Shown: positions 8,775 to 17,359 of the stretch, piece after piece
Layout of the letters: each line of letters begins with the position of its first letter
Numbering within the stretch: the first letter of the stretch is position 1
DNA from: Streptomyces achromogenes
GTDB taxonomy: Bacteria > Actinomycetota > Actinomycetes > Streptomycetales > Streptomycetaceae
Assembly (NCBI RefSeq): GCF_030816715.1
Contig: NZ_JAUSYH010000001.1
Span: forward strand, 8,370,001-8,434,000
Length of the DNA stretch: 64,000 nt
Direction: 5' to 3'
The notes under the pieces: generated by a model
Seen by the model: only the letters and a program-made list of their open reading frames with translations
Databases searched by the model: none
Told to the model about the DNA's origin: nothing
Program-made: the position numbers and the translations under genes

Positions 8775-10271
8775 CTACTCCCCCGAGGGGGCGGGCAGGG
8801 TGACGCCGAGTGCCACCGGGGTGCCGAAGTTCGGCGTGCCGTCGGCGTTCCAGGTGAACTTCTGGGCCCTGGTGCTCCGGTTCATGTCGCAGCCTCCGCT
8901 CGTCGAGTTGTTGGCGTGGTAGACGATCCAGTCCTCGGTGCCGTCCGGCGACTTGAAGAAGCCGTTGTGCCCGGGGGCGTACACACCGTTGGCGTTGGAC
9001 CGCTGGAAGACCGGGTTCGGCGACTTGACCCACGAGGAGGAGTTGAGCGGGTCGCCGCCGTTGTAGGTGAGCATGCCCAGCTTGTAGTCGGGCGTGGAGC
9101 AGTGACTGGCCGAGTAGACGATGAACGTCTTCCCGTCGCGCTGGAGGACCTCGGCGCCCTCGTTGACCGCGCCGCCCACCGTCTCCCAGCTGTAGGTCGG
9201 TGTCGACAGCACCCGACGGGTGCCGCTCGCCGTCCAGGGGTTGGACAGTGGCCGGATGAACATCGGCTGCGAGCCGTTGTAGAAGGTGCCCAGCAGGTAC
9301 AGCTGCCCGTTGAGCTGGAGGATGCCCGGGTCGAGCTCCCAGGTGTTGTCCTGGGTCGGGTCGAGCAGGTCGGCCTTGAAACTGTACGGGCCCATCGGGT
9401 CCAGGCCGGCGCTCTCCAGCACGTGGATCCGCTGGGTACCCAGGTCGTAGGGCTCCCGCCCGGCGGTGTAGTAGAAGTACCACCGCTTGCCGTTCGGGCC
9501 GTCGAGCAGATGGAACTCGGGCGCCCACATGGTGCCGGCGCCGTTGGGCCGGGTGAGGTTGAAGATCACCTGGTCGGAGGCGGAGGCGAGGCCGGCGAGA
9601 GTGCTCGCCTTGCGCATGGTGACCGTCGAGTTCCAGGTCGTGGTGGCGAGGTAGTAGTAACCGTTGTAGTACGTCAGCCAGGGGTCGGGCCCGTGCTGGG
9701 ACAGCGGGTTGGTGAAGGTCCTCGTCCCCGTGCCGCCGCCGGTGAAGGCGGGCAGCCGCCACACCCGGCCGCCCGCCGTGGCGCAGGGCAGCTGCACCAG
9801 GTTGGTGTTCGAGGCGGACGAACCGCCGCTCGGCGCCACGCACTTGCCCGAGCTCACGGAGACCAGGTTGAAGGTCTTGTCGGTGCCGCTCACCGCCACC
9901 GGCACGAGCCGCCACTGCTGGTTGGTCCCGCCATGACAGGGCCACTGGATGATCGCCGCGTTGTCCGCGGTGGACGCCCCGTAGACGTCGACGCACTGTC
10001 CGGACTGCCCGGTGATCGTGTAGGTGTCGGTGGTGCCGGAGAGCAGGGTGTACGCGAAGTTCTGGTTGGCGCCGGCGGAGCACGCGAAGGCACGCAACTG
10101 CGCTCCCGCCGTCGTCGAACCGCCGGGCAGGTCGAGGCAGTTGCCGCCGTTCTGGTTGACCCCCGTCGAGGTGAACGCGACGGCGGCGGAGGCGGTGGGC
10201 GGCGCCACCAGGAAGGCGACCGCCGTGAGGAGTGCCGCGACGAGCGCGGACAGGCATCTGGAACGGGTCAC
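8775..10271 (-). CDS. Secreted ricin-lectin/GH43 arabinanase-xylosidase family enzyme
   Basis: A 498-residue exported enzyme. The signal peptide runs from the GTG ('VTRSRCLSALVAALLTAVAF') to ASA. A CBM13 lectin follows at about 31-175, then a five-bladed GH43 domain. The expected catalytic sites are present: Asp in 'HGPDPWLTYYNGYYYLATT', Asp in 'NTWELDPGILQLNGQLYLLG' and Glu in 'MWAPEFHLLDG'. GH43 enzymes are inverting alpha-L-arabinofuranosidases, arabinanases or beta-xylosidases; arabinofuranosidase fits the locus. Its GTG overlaps the TGA of the upstream glycosidase (GTGA), indicating translational coupling. The downstream protease starts 4 bases after its stop. Confidence 0.88.
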   Translation of the reverse strand: MTRSRCLSALVAALLTAVAFLVAPPTASAAVAFTSTGVNQNGGNCLDLPGGSTTAGAQLRAFACSAGANQNFAYTLLSGTTDTYTITGQSGQCVDVYGASTADNAAIIQWPCHGGTNQQWRLVPVAVSGTDKTFNLVSVSSGKCVAPSGGSSASNTNLVQLPCATAGGRVWRLPAFTGGGTGTRTFTNPLSQHGPDPWLTYYNGYYYLATTTWNSTVTMRKASTLAGLASASDQVIFNLTRPNGAGTMWAPEFHLLDGPNGKRWYFYYTAGREPYDLGTQRIHVLESAGLDPMGPYSFKADLLDPTQDNTWELDPGILQLNGQLYLLGTFYNGSQPMFIRPLSNPWTASGTRRVLSTPTYSWETVGGAVNEGAEVLQRDGKTFIVYSASHCSTPDYKLGMLTYNGGDPLNSSSWVKSPNPVFQRSNANGVYAPGHNGFFKSPDGTEDWIVYHANNSTSGGCDMNRSTRAQKFTWNADGTPNFGTPVALGVTLPAPSGE

Positions 10272-13200
10272 GGTCCGTACACCTTTGCTTCGAGGAGGCC
10301 GACGGAGTCGGAGCCGTTGCCGGTGAGCAGCACCCGCAGCCGGGTGGTGTTCACGGCGGTGAAGGAGACGGTGTCGTACTGGTTCTTGGCCAGCGGGTAG
10401 CCGCTCGCGCCGGGCACGTCGGCGTAGGCGCTGCCGTTCCAGTACTGGAGCTTCCAGGAGGCCGGCATGTCGATGCCCTCGTCGTCGTCGAAGAAGTACA
10501 CGTCGGCCTTGTTGACGGTCTTCGCGGACGGCCAGGTCAGTTCGGCCCACTGCTGTCCGGTCTCCGGCCAGGTGCCCCAGCGGGGGTTGACCGTGTCGTT
10601 GGACGACGGCGGGTCGACCCCGTCGTTGACCGCGGCGACGCTCTCCCAGGGGGAGGTGTAGGACGCCGTCGGCGTCGCGGACGTGGCCAGGTTGGCCGGT
10701 GGCTGAGGCGGCTGGACCCCGCCCCGGTTGTACGCCTTGACCTCGGTGAGACCGGTCTTGGCGCCGGGGGCGTTGGTGGCCAGGATCCGCACGCGCTGGG
10801 CGGTGACCGCGGGGAACCGCACCAGGTTGTAGTTGGCCCGTGGCGCCGAAGGGCTCTTGGTCTGGCCCGGCACGTCCACCCACGAACTGCCGTTGTGGTA
10901 CTGGACGGCGTAGGCGGACGGCGCCCGGTAGGTCGCCGAGGCCGGGCGGCTGTCCTTGAAGTACAGGCGCATCTCGTTCAGCGTGCGCGCCGTGCCGAAG
11001 TTCAGTTCGTACCAGTCCTGGCTGTTGGGAGACCCGCCGGCGCCCCAGAAGGGCTCGTTGGTGGGATAGCCGTCCACCGCGCCGGAGGTGTTGCCGCCGG
11101 AGCCGGTGTAGGAGGCGGTGGTCGTCGCCCCGGCCGCGAGGTTGGTCAGGCCGGGCTCGGCGGTGAGGTCGACGCCGGCCTTGGCGAGCATGTCCACCAT
11201 CCGGGGGCTGTTCTGCACGACCTGCTGGGGGGCCTGCAGCCCGGACACGGCCACGTGGTGGGTGACCGTGCCGCTCGTGGTGACGTCACCGGTGGCGGGG
11301 TCCCAGGTGAAGGGCACGAGTGAGTTGACCGTGGCGGCCCGGGTGCCGTTGACGTAGATCGAGTAACCCTCCGGGACGCCGGGGTAGCGCACCACCCCGT
11401 CGGCCGGGTCGTCCCAGACGATGGACAGGTCGGCGTTGCGGTAGCGGAGGTTGTTGACGGTGAAGTGGCTCCAGCCGATGTTGATGGGGGAGACCTCCAC
11501 CTTGGCGTCGTTGCGCGGCCGCAGCCCGGCGACGTCCTCGATGACCGTCCAGTTGCTGCTGCCCAGGATGTTGTGGTGGATCCACGAGCGGTAGTCGATG
11601 CCGCTGCCGTTCCAGTCGGCCCAGAACTCGTTGGCGTCGGGCCACTGGGTGTTGCCGCCGACGTACTGAGCCCAGGTGTTCCAGTAGAGCAGCTTCTTGT
11701 AGTCCGTGGCGTTCATCCACGAGTTGGGGTAGTTGCGCAGCACGGAGGAGTACAGCCGGAACTGCACGGTGGAGTTGATGGTGGAGAAGTTGTTGGAGCC
11801 GGGGTTGCCGGCGTCGGCAGCCGCCCTCTTGTCGACCTGGTTGGCCGTGTAGAAGGGGAAGACCGGGTACTGGGCGGGGTCGTCGTAGAGGCGCAGGGCC
11901 TGCTTGTACGTCGCCGTGTTGGGAACGGCGCCGACCGAGAACGGGTAGTAGTTGTTGATCTCCTTCCAGGGGACCCACTCGTTGGTCGACTTCAACCGGT
12001 GCTCGAACAGCTGCCGGTTCGGGTTCCACAGGACGTTGACGATGGCGTCCTTGATCTGTGTCGCGAGGGTGCGCATCTCGGCGGCCTTGGCGGTGTTGCC
12101 GGTCGCCTCGTAGGCCTGGGCGGCGGCGAGCGCGCCGCTGTACTGGTAGGCGGACTCGGCGCGGTCCATGGTGCCCGGCTTCCAGTGGAAGGAGACTGCG
12201 TCGGCGTCGTTGCCGGTCAGCGCGCCCCAGTCGTACTCGATCAGCTTGTTGTTGTCGTGGTCGTAGTAGGCGAGCTGGCCCTTGACGTCGCCTTCGGCGT
12301 ACTTGGCCAGGTTGCCGGCGATGGCCGGCTGTCCGCCGTGGATCTGGTAGCTCTTCCAGGCGGCCTCGGCGATGTACTGCGTGTAGCTGTTGGACCAGTT
12401 CTCCGGGTCGCCGGGGTTGTCGAGGAACCGGCCCCCCTTGGAGGTCTGCCCGACGCTGAGCCAGTCCCCGTAGGCGTAGGACGGGTCGCGCAGGTACTTG
12501 AGGTCGTCGATGTGCATGGGCTGGGTGAGCGCGATCGCGTTGTTGTACCCGAGGACGCCTTCGGTCGACGTCGGGAACTGGAAGGTCTGCCCGGGGATGT
12601 CGGCGTCGAGGTTGTTGAAGCGCATCAGCCACCAGCGGTAGTAGACGTTCTTCTTGATCGCGGGCTCGGGCACGTCGATGTAGGGCACGTTCTTCGCCCA
12701 CCACAGGTTGTACGCCTTGACGTGGGTGGCGAACGCGGTGGCGTCGCTGTAGCCCGCGTAGGCGTTGTACTCGGTGAGCGAGTCGGGGATCTCGTCGGTG
12801 ACGAAGCCCATCACGACCTTCGTGGTCACCGTGGCGCCGGCGCCGACGGTGACGGAGCGGTTCAGGCCGCCGCCGGAGGCGTTGAATCCGTCGCCGGTGA
12901 GCCGCGGCCGGATGGTGGTGAGGTTGTTGTAGGCGTTGACCTGGCCGGTCAGTTCGCTGCCGCTGCCTGCGGTGGCGTACGGCGACGTCGCCCGCAACTG
13001 CAAGGTGGTGGAGCTGCTGCCGTTGTTCCTGATCGACAGGTTGGTGACGGCGACGTTGTTCTCGGTGATGAACTTGGTCTGGGTGACCGCGATCGAGCCG
13101 CTGGTGTGGACGCTCTTCCAGTGGCTCGGAACCTGCCGGCGCTGGGAGACCTGTTCGGTGAAGGTGCCCGGGGTGATCGCGACGGTGTAGGCGTTGTTGT

Positions 13201-13534
13201 CGTTGACGCTCTCCCAGTAGGCGACATGGCCGCCGAACCCGAGGACCGCCGGGTCGTGGGTCTTCATGAAGAGCGCACGCCCCCGGCTCATCAGCCAGGG
13301 TCCGGCCGGGTCGTCACCGGAGCGGGCGAGCAGCCGGTCCATCCAGAAATCGGTGCCGGAACTCTCGGCGTCGTAGATGCCGCGCATCATGTCGCCGGGG
13401 GTGTAGGCGACGGGCGGTGCCGGGATCGCCGGCCCGCTGAAGACGGGGAACCCGATGGTCTGCGCGGCGGAGGCCGGGCTGACGGAACAGACGGAACACA
13501 GGATGAGCACGAGGGCGACGAGGAGGCGCTTCAT
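10268..13534 (-). CDS. Large secreted MGH1-like (alpha/alpha)6 glycosidase with two F5/8 C domains
   Basis: A 1088-residue exported protein. A signal peptide (residues 1-23, ending ASA) is followed by an N-terminal beta-domain, then an (alpha/alpha)6-barrel of the MGH1/GH63-like type (about 290-700) with 'YYRWWLMRFNNLD', 'YGDWLSVGQTSKGG', 'WNSYTQYIAEAAWKSYQ'-like helices and 'WPDANEFWADWNGSGIDYRS'. A small beta-domain comes next, then two discoidin (F5/8 C, CBM32-like) modules at about 810-930 and 945-1088. No CAZy family can be fixed by eye, so the substrate is open. It is the first gene of a leftward operon with GH43 and protease genes, and a LacI-type operator candidate lies 107 bases upstream. 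The co-transcribed GH43 gene and nearby DUF1680 genes suggest an arabinose-containing polymer. Confidence 0.8.
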   Translation of the reverse strand: MKRLLVALVLILCSVCSVSPASAAQTIGFPVFSGPAIPAPPVAYTPGDMMRGIYDAESSGTDFWMDRLLARSGDDPAGPWLMSRGRALFMKTHDPAVLGFGGHVAYWESVNDNNAYTVAITPGTFTEQVSQRRQVPSHWKSVHTSGSIAVTQTKFITENNVAVTNLSIRNNGSSSTTLQLRATSPYATAGSGSELTGQVNAYNNLTTIRPRLTGDGFNASGGGLNRSVTVGAGATVTTKVVMGFVTDEIPDSLTEYNAYAGYSDATAFATHVKAYNLWWAKNVPYIDVPEPAIKKNVYYRWWLMRFNNLDADIPGQTFQFPTSTEGVLGYNNAIALTQPMHIDDLKYLRDPSYAYGDWLSVGQTSKGGRFLDNPGDPENWSNSYTQYIAEAAWKSYQIHGGQPAIAGNLAKYAEGDVKGQLAYYDHDNNKLIEYDWGALTGNDADAVSFHWKPGTMDRAESAYQYSGALAAAQAYEATGNTAKAAEMRTLATQIKDAIVNVLWNPNRQLFEHRLKSTNEWVPWKEINNYYPFSVGAVPNTATYKQALRLYDDPAQYPVFPFYTANQVDKRAAADAGNPGSNNFSTINSTVQFRLYSSVLRNYPNSWMNATDYKKLLYWNTWAQYVGGNTQWPDANEFWADWNGSGIDYRSWIHHNILGSSNWTVIEDVAGLRPRNDAKVEVSPINIGWSHFTVNNLRYRNADLSIVWDDPADGVVRYPGVPEGYSIYVNGTRAATVNSLVPFTWDPATGDVTTSGTVTHHVAVSGLQAPQQVVQNSPRMVDMLAKAGVDLTAEPGLTNLAAGATTTASYTGSGGNTSGAVDGYPTNEPFWGAGGSPNSQDWYELNFGTARTLNEMRLYFKDSRPASATYRAPSAYAVQYHNGSSWVDVPGQTKSPSAPRANYNLVRFPAVTAQRVRILATNAPGAKTGLTEVKAYNRGGVQPPQPPANLATSATPTASYTSPWESVAAVNDGVDPPSSNDTVNPRWGTWPETGQQWAELTWPSAKTVNKADVYFFDDDEGIDMPASWKLQYWNGSAYADVPGASGYPLAKNQYDTVSFTAVNTTRLRVLLTGNGSDSVGLLEAKVYGP

Positions 13535-13640
13535 GGGCTCCCTCTCCGGTTGGCGGTGTCGGGGATGTCATGCGCCTGACATACGTGCGAGGAAACTCAC
13601 CTAAAAGGTTTTCGCAACGTAGGAGCGACCTGATGCCGTG

Positions 13641-13660
13641 TCAAGGGAAAGCGCTTGAGC
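13641..13660. promoter_or_regulatory. Candidate LacI-family operator upstream of glycosidase operon
   Basis: The stretch TCAAGGGAAAGCGCTTGAGC has AAGCGCTT at 13649-13656 with partly symmetric flanks. It lies between the LacI gene (ends 13700) and the start of the 13534 glycosidase, in the right place for a repressor site. The core is identical to the site at 674-681. Confidence 0.65.
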
Positions 13661-13676
13661 ACGAGTTCACCGGCCG

Positions 13677-13691
13677 CCCCGGGCCCCGGGG
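13677..13691. terminator. Short GC hairpin after LacI gene
   Basis: CCCCGGGCCCCGGGG is a self-complementary 15-mer a few bases downstream of the LacI stop codon on the minus strand. It is a candidate intrinsic terminator separating the regulator from the downstream glycosidase operon. Confidence 0.45.
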
Positions 13692-13699
13692 AGCGCGGC

Positions 13700-14728
13700 T
13701 CAGGACAGCGGCGCCGTCGACTCCCGGATGACCACCCGGCCGCGCACCGTCTCGATCCCCGAGCGCCGCGCCCCGCCGATCGCGAGGAACAGGGCGTGCG
13801 CGGCCGCCCGCCCCACCTGTTCCAGGTTCATGTCGACGCTGGTCAGCGGCGGCCGCGAAGAGGCGGTCAGGACCTGCCAGTTGTCGAAGCCCATCACCGC
13901 CACGTCCTCCGGCACCCGGTGGCCGCGCTCCCGCAGGACGTCCATGACGCCGCGGGCTATCTGGTCGCTGCCGCACAGTACGGCGTCGAGATCCGGATGC
14001 CGGTCCAGCAGCAGCGCGGTGGCCGCCCGTCCCCAGCCCTCCGACCAGGCGCCGAACCGCGGTTCGCCGACCGGCGCGAGACCGGCGTCGGCCAGCGCGG
14101 CCCCGGCGCCCTCGGCCCGCTCCCGCGCCGCGACGTACCCGGGGTCGCCGGTGATGTGCGCGATCCGGGTGCGCCCACAGGCCAGCAGGTGTTCCACCGC
14201 GATCCGGCCGGCGTCGACGCTGTCCGGGACGATGGACAGATCCGCCGGATCGTCCGACGGCGCGTAGGCGTAGACCACGGGGACGGGCAGCTCGCGCCCC
14301 AGGGACGGGCGCGGGTCGGTCCGGCTGCCCACCACGATGAGGCCGTCGACGCGGCGCCCCAGGAGCGCCCGGACATGGTGCTGTTCGCGGATCGCGTCGC
14401 CACGCGCGTCGCACAGGAACACGGCGACCTCGCCCGCCCCGAAGGCGTCCTCCGCGCCCATCAGGATCGGGATGCTGAAACGGCCCTCGAGGTCGCTGGT
14501 GAGCAGTCCCACGGTGCCCGACCGTCCCACGAGCAGCCCGCGGGCCAGCTGGTTCGGCCGGAAGGCCAGCCGCTCGGCGGCCTCGATCACCCGCTGCCGG
14601 GTCTCGGCGCGCACCTGGCTGCGGCCGTTGAGCGCCTTGGACGCGGTGGCGATGGACACGCCGGCCAGCCGGGCGACGTCGCTGAGGGTGGCGGGGTGCG
14701 AACGAGAGGTGCCGGGGGCCGGTGTCAT
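13700..14728 (-). CDS. LacI-family transcriptional regulator of the arabinofuranoside locus
   Basis: A 342-residue repressor. The N-terminal LacI helix-turn-helix is clear ('TLSDVARLAGVSIATASKAL' with hinge 'FRPNQLARGLLVGRSG'), followed by a periplasmic-binding-protein-like sensor domain ('VGLLTSDLEGRFSIPILMGA', 'RVDGLIVVGSR', 'DAVLCGSDQIARGVMD', 'VMGFDNWQVL'). The ATG at 14728 has a strong AGGAG site. It is divergent from the sugar ABC transporter/DUF1680 operon at 14933 and lies upstream of the leftward glycosidase operon, so it is well placed to control both. Operator-like palindromes occur on each side of it. The effector is probably an arabinose-containing sugar (inference). Confidence 0.88.
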   Translation of the reverse strand: MTPAPGTSRSHPATLSDVARLAGVSIATASKALNGRSQVRAETRQRVIEAAERLAFRPNQLARGLLVGRSGTVGLLTSDLEGRFSIPILMGAEDAFGAGEVAVFLCDARGDAIREQHHVRALLGRRVDGLIVVGSRTDPRPSLGRELPVPVVYAYAPSDDPADLSIVPDSVDAGRIAVEHLLACGRTRIAHITGDPGYVAARERAEGAGAALADAGLAPVGEPRFGAWSEGWGRAATALLLDRHPDLDAVLCGSDQIARGVMDVLRERGHRVPEDVAVMGFDNWQVLTASSRPPLTSVDMNLEQVGRAAAHALFLAIGGARRSGIETVRGRVVIRESTAPLS

Positions 14729-14832
14729 GGGGATCTCCTGTCGCGCGGCGCGTGAGTAAACCGTACGCGAGTTGTTTCGGCCGGGGTCCGGCCTGGACGA
14801 TTTCAAGGGTTTCGGCGGAGCCCGTAATACCG

Positions 14833-14884
14833 CTTGCTGCAAGGGGATTGACGAGCTGTCAGCCGGGTCCTAGCTTTCAGAAAG
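14833..14884 (+). promoter_or_regulatory. Promoter and two operator-like palindromes for the uptake operon
   Basis: A sigma-70-type promoter is readable: TTGACG at 14848-14853 and TAGCTT at 14871-14876, 17 bases apart. CTTGCTGCAAG (14833-14843) lies just upstream of the -35 box, and CTTTCAGAAAG (14874-14884) overlaps the -10/start region. Both are 11-base palindromes with a central base. Repression by the divergent LacI protein through one or both is a good inference. Confidence 0.6.
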
Positions 14885-14932
14885 CCTTTTCGGTTCCTTT
14901 CCGTTCGAAGAGCCCACACTAGGGGGATCGTC

Positions 14933-16246
14933 ATGGGGAGCACGACCGGACCACGTGGACCCGTCCGCAGACTCGCCGTCGGCGCCGCCGCGTTCCTCGC
15001 CGCCGCGAGCCTGATCACGGCCTGCGGATCGGGGGACGGCGACTCCGCCGGCGGATCCGGCCGGACGGCCGACGCCAAGGGCGTCGACGACGGCGCCACG
15101 CTGACCATGTGGACGCGGGCCGCCACCCGGCCGCAGAGCGAGGCCCTGGTCAAGGCGTACAACGCCAGTCACAAGAACAAGATCGAGCTGACCGTCGTCC
15201 CCACCGACGACTACCAGGCCAAGGTGGGGGCGGCGGCCGGCTCCCACGACCTCCCCGACCTCTTCGCCTCCGACGTGGTGTTCGTGCCGAACTACACCAC
15301 CAGCAAGCTCTTCGCCGACCTCACCGAGCGCATCGACGCCCTGCCGTTCGCCGCGAGCCTGGCGCAGTCGCACATCAAGGCCGGCACGTACGAGGGCAGG
15401 AAGTACGTCGTCCCGCACACGCTCGACCTGTCGGTGCTCTTCTACAACAAGGACCTCTACCGGAAGGCCGCGCTCGACCCCGAGAAGCCGCCCGCCACCC
15501 TCGCCGACTGGGACCGGCAGGCCCGGGCCGTGGACGCGCTGGGCGGCGGAGTCGACGGCACCTTCTTCGGCGGCAACTGCGGCGGCTGCGGCGTCTTCAC
15601 CTGGTGGCCCTCCATCTGGGCCGGGGGGGAGGAGGTGCTGAACAAGGAGGGCACCGGGGCGAACCTCGACTCCGCCACCGCGAAGAAGGTCTACGACACC
15701 TACCGCGGATGGGTGAAGGACGACATCGTGGCCCCCGGCGCGCGCGACGAGACCGGCGCCACCTGGACCGGCGTCTTCCCCAAGGGCAAGGTCGGGGTCA
15801 TGCCCATGCCGTCGACCACGCTGGGCCTGATGCCCAAGAACCTCGACCTCGGCGTCGCCCCCATCCCCGGGCCCGACGGCGGCAGGTCCACCTTCGTCGG
15901 CGGCGACGCCGTGGGCGTCTCGGCCACCAGCAGGAAGGTCGACCAGGCCTGGAACTTCCTCGCCTGGTCACTGGGCGACGAGGCCCAGGTGAACGTGGTC
16001 GCCGCGCACAAGGACGTCGTGGCCCGCACCGACCTCGCCGCCAACAAGTACTCCGCCGCCGACCCCCGTCTGGTCGCCATCAACCAGCTGGTCGCGGACG
16101 GCCGCACCCCTTACGCCCTGAAGTTCGGACAGACCTTCAACGACCCCAACGGGCCCTGGCTGTCCATGATGCGCGACGCGGTCTTCGGTGACGGGGCGTC
16201 GCTCGAGAAGGACAACAAGGCCGTCACCGCCTCCCTGGCCGACTGA
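14933..16246 (+). CDS. ABC sugar-binding lipoprotein
   Basis: A 437-residue lipoprotein. The signal sequence ends in the lipobox LITAC with the lipidated Cys31. The mature protein is a family 1 extracellular solute-binding protein ('LTMWTRAATRPQSEALVKAY', 'DLPDLFASDVVFVPNYTT', 'YVVPHTLDLSVLFYNKDLY', 'SATSRKVDQAWNFLAWSLG'). It captures an oligosaccharide or glycoside outside the membrane for the permeases at 16397 and 17356. It is the first gene of the rightward operon, about 50 bases after a readable sigma-70-type promoter. The downstream DUF1680 enzymes point to an L-arabinofuranose-containing ligand. Confidence 0.92.
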   Translation: MGSTTGPRGPVRRLAVGAAAFLAAASLITACGSGDGDSAGGSGRTADAKGVDDGATLTMWTRAATRPQSEALVKAYNASHKNKIELTVVPTDDYQAKVGAAAGSHDLPDLFASDVVFVPNYTTSKLFADLTERIDALPFAASLAQSHIKAGTYEGRKYVVPHTLDLSVLFYNKDLYRKAALDPEKPPATLADWDRQARAVDALGGGVDGTFFGGNCGGCGVFTWWPSIWAGGEEVLNKEGTGANLDSATAKKVYDTYRGWVKDDIVAPGARDETGATWTGVFPKGKVGVMPMPSTTLGLMPKNLDLGVAPIPGPDGGRSTFVGGDAVGVSATSRKVDQAWNFLAWSLGDEAQVNVVAAHKDVVARTDLAANKYSAADPRLVAINQLVADGRTPYALKFGQTFNDPNGPWLSMMRDAVFGDGASLEKDNKAVTASLAD

Positions 16247-16271
16247 CCCGCACGACTCGGCACGACTCGGC

Positions 16272-16332
16272 ACGACGCGGGCGCACGGCACAGCACGGCA
16301 CGGCACGGACGAACGACGCGGGCGCACGGCAC
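16272..16332. repeat. Direct repeat in the binding-protein/permease spacer
   Basis: The 20-mer beginning ACGACGCGGG and ending CGCACGGCAC occurs at 16272-16291 and again, identical, at 16313-16332. Between them lie short CACGGCA repeats, and GCACGACTCGG-like repeats precede them. The spacer (16247-16396) has no gene. It may fold and set expression of the binding protein above the permeases, as is common in such operons. Confidence 0.6.
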
Positions 16333-16396
16333 CGATACGCGGCCGGACGTCGTGCTCCCGCACGACCCCTCCCACCGCACACGGCAGAGGAGAGCC

Positions 16397-17359
16397 ATGC
16401 ACGTCAAGGCGCCCGACCGGGCGACCGCCGAGCACCCGCCCCCGACGCGGCCCGCCGACCGCAGCCCCCGCAACGCCGCCCCGCGCCGGCACTCCCGAAG
16501 GATCCAGGGCCTCGGGTACGCCGCCCCCACGGCCGTCTTCGTCACCGTCTTCTTCCTGCTGCCCCTGCTGCTCGTCGGGCAGATGTCCCTCGACGACTGG
16601 CCGCTGCTCGCGGGGGACCAGGGCGTCAACGCCCCCGAGAACTACACCGACGTCATGGACAGCCCGCTGTTCTGGCCCGCCGTGCGCTTCACCCTCCTCT
16701 ACACGGCGGTCGTCACCGTCGTCCTCCTGGGCCTGGCCCTGCTGCTCGCCCTGCTCGTCCAGGAGTCCCGCCCCGGCGCCGGCTTCTTCCGCACGGTCTA
16801 CTTCCTGCCGGGCGCCGTCGGCCTGGCCTCGGCCTCGCTGCTCTTCTGGGGCCTGTACAGCCCCACCACCGGACCGCTCAGCCGCATCCTCGAACACCTC
16901 GGCCTCGTCGACGACCCGGTGTCCTTCCTCGGCACCCCCACCTCCGCCCTGCTGTCGACGGTCTTCCTCGTCGTCTGGAAGTTCGCCGGCTTCTACATGC
17001 TGATCCTCCTCGTCGGCCTCCAGCGCATCCCGCACGAGGTGTACGAGGCCGCCCGGATGGACGGCGCGAGCCGCGGCCAGATCTTCCGCTCCATCACCCT
17101 GCCGCTGCTGCGTCCGTCGCTCGCCCTGTCCCTGCTGCTCTGCGTCACCGGCTCACTGCTGGCCTTCGACCAGTTCTTCGTCCTCACCAAGGGCGGACCC
17201 GACAACAGCACCGTCACCGTCGTACAGCTCATCTACCGGGAGGCGTTCCAGCGGCTGAACCTCGGCACCGCGGCCGCCCTGTCCATCCTCGTGCTGGGCG
17301 CGCTGCTCCTGCTGAACGCCCTGCAGTTCCGCGGTCTGCGCCGCTCCGACGAGTCATGA
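16397..17359 (+). CDS. Sugar ABC transporter permease (MalF-like)
   Basis: A 320-residue inner-membrane protein of the carbohydrate uptake CUT1 class. A disordered N-terminus of about 45 residues precedes six transmembrane helices ('PTAVFVTVFFLLPLLLVG' is the first). The EAA loop that docks the ATPase reads 'EVYEAARMDGASRGQIFRSI' followed by TLPLL. The ATG at 16397 has a GGAGAG site. It overlaps the next permease by 4 bases (ATGA). No ATPase gene is in the operon, so energising by a shared MsiK-type ATPase elsewhere is expected for Streptomyces. Confidence 0.92.
   Translation: MHVKAPDRATAEHPPPTRPADRSPRNAAPRRHSRRIQGLGYAAPTAVFVTVFFLLPLLLVGQMSLDDWPLLAGDQGVNAPENYTDVMDSPLFWPAVRFTLLYTAVVTVVLLGLALLLALLVQESRPGAGFFRTVYFLPGAVGLASASLLFWGLYSPTTGPLSRILEHLGLVDDPVSFLGTPTSALLSTVFLVVWKFAGFYMLILLVGLQRIPHEVYEAARMDGASRGQIFRSITLPLLRPSLALSLLLCVTGSLLAFDQFFVLTKGGPDNSTVTVVQLIYREAFQRLNLGTAAALSILVLGALLLLNALQFRGLRRSDES

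Noticed and set aside
10272-10883. Upstream extension of the lectin-GH43 frame
   Set aside because: It runs inside the upstream glycosidase gene in another frame; the GTG at 10271 starts a clean signal peptide and overlaps the upstream stop.
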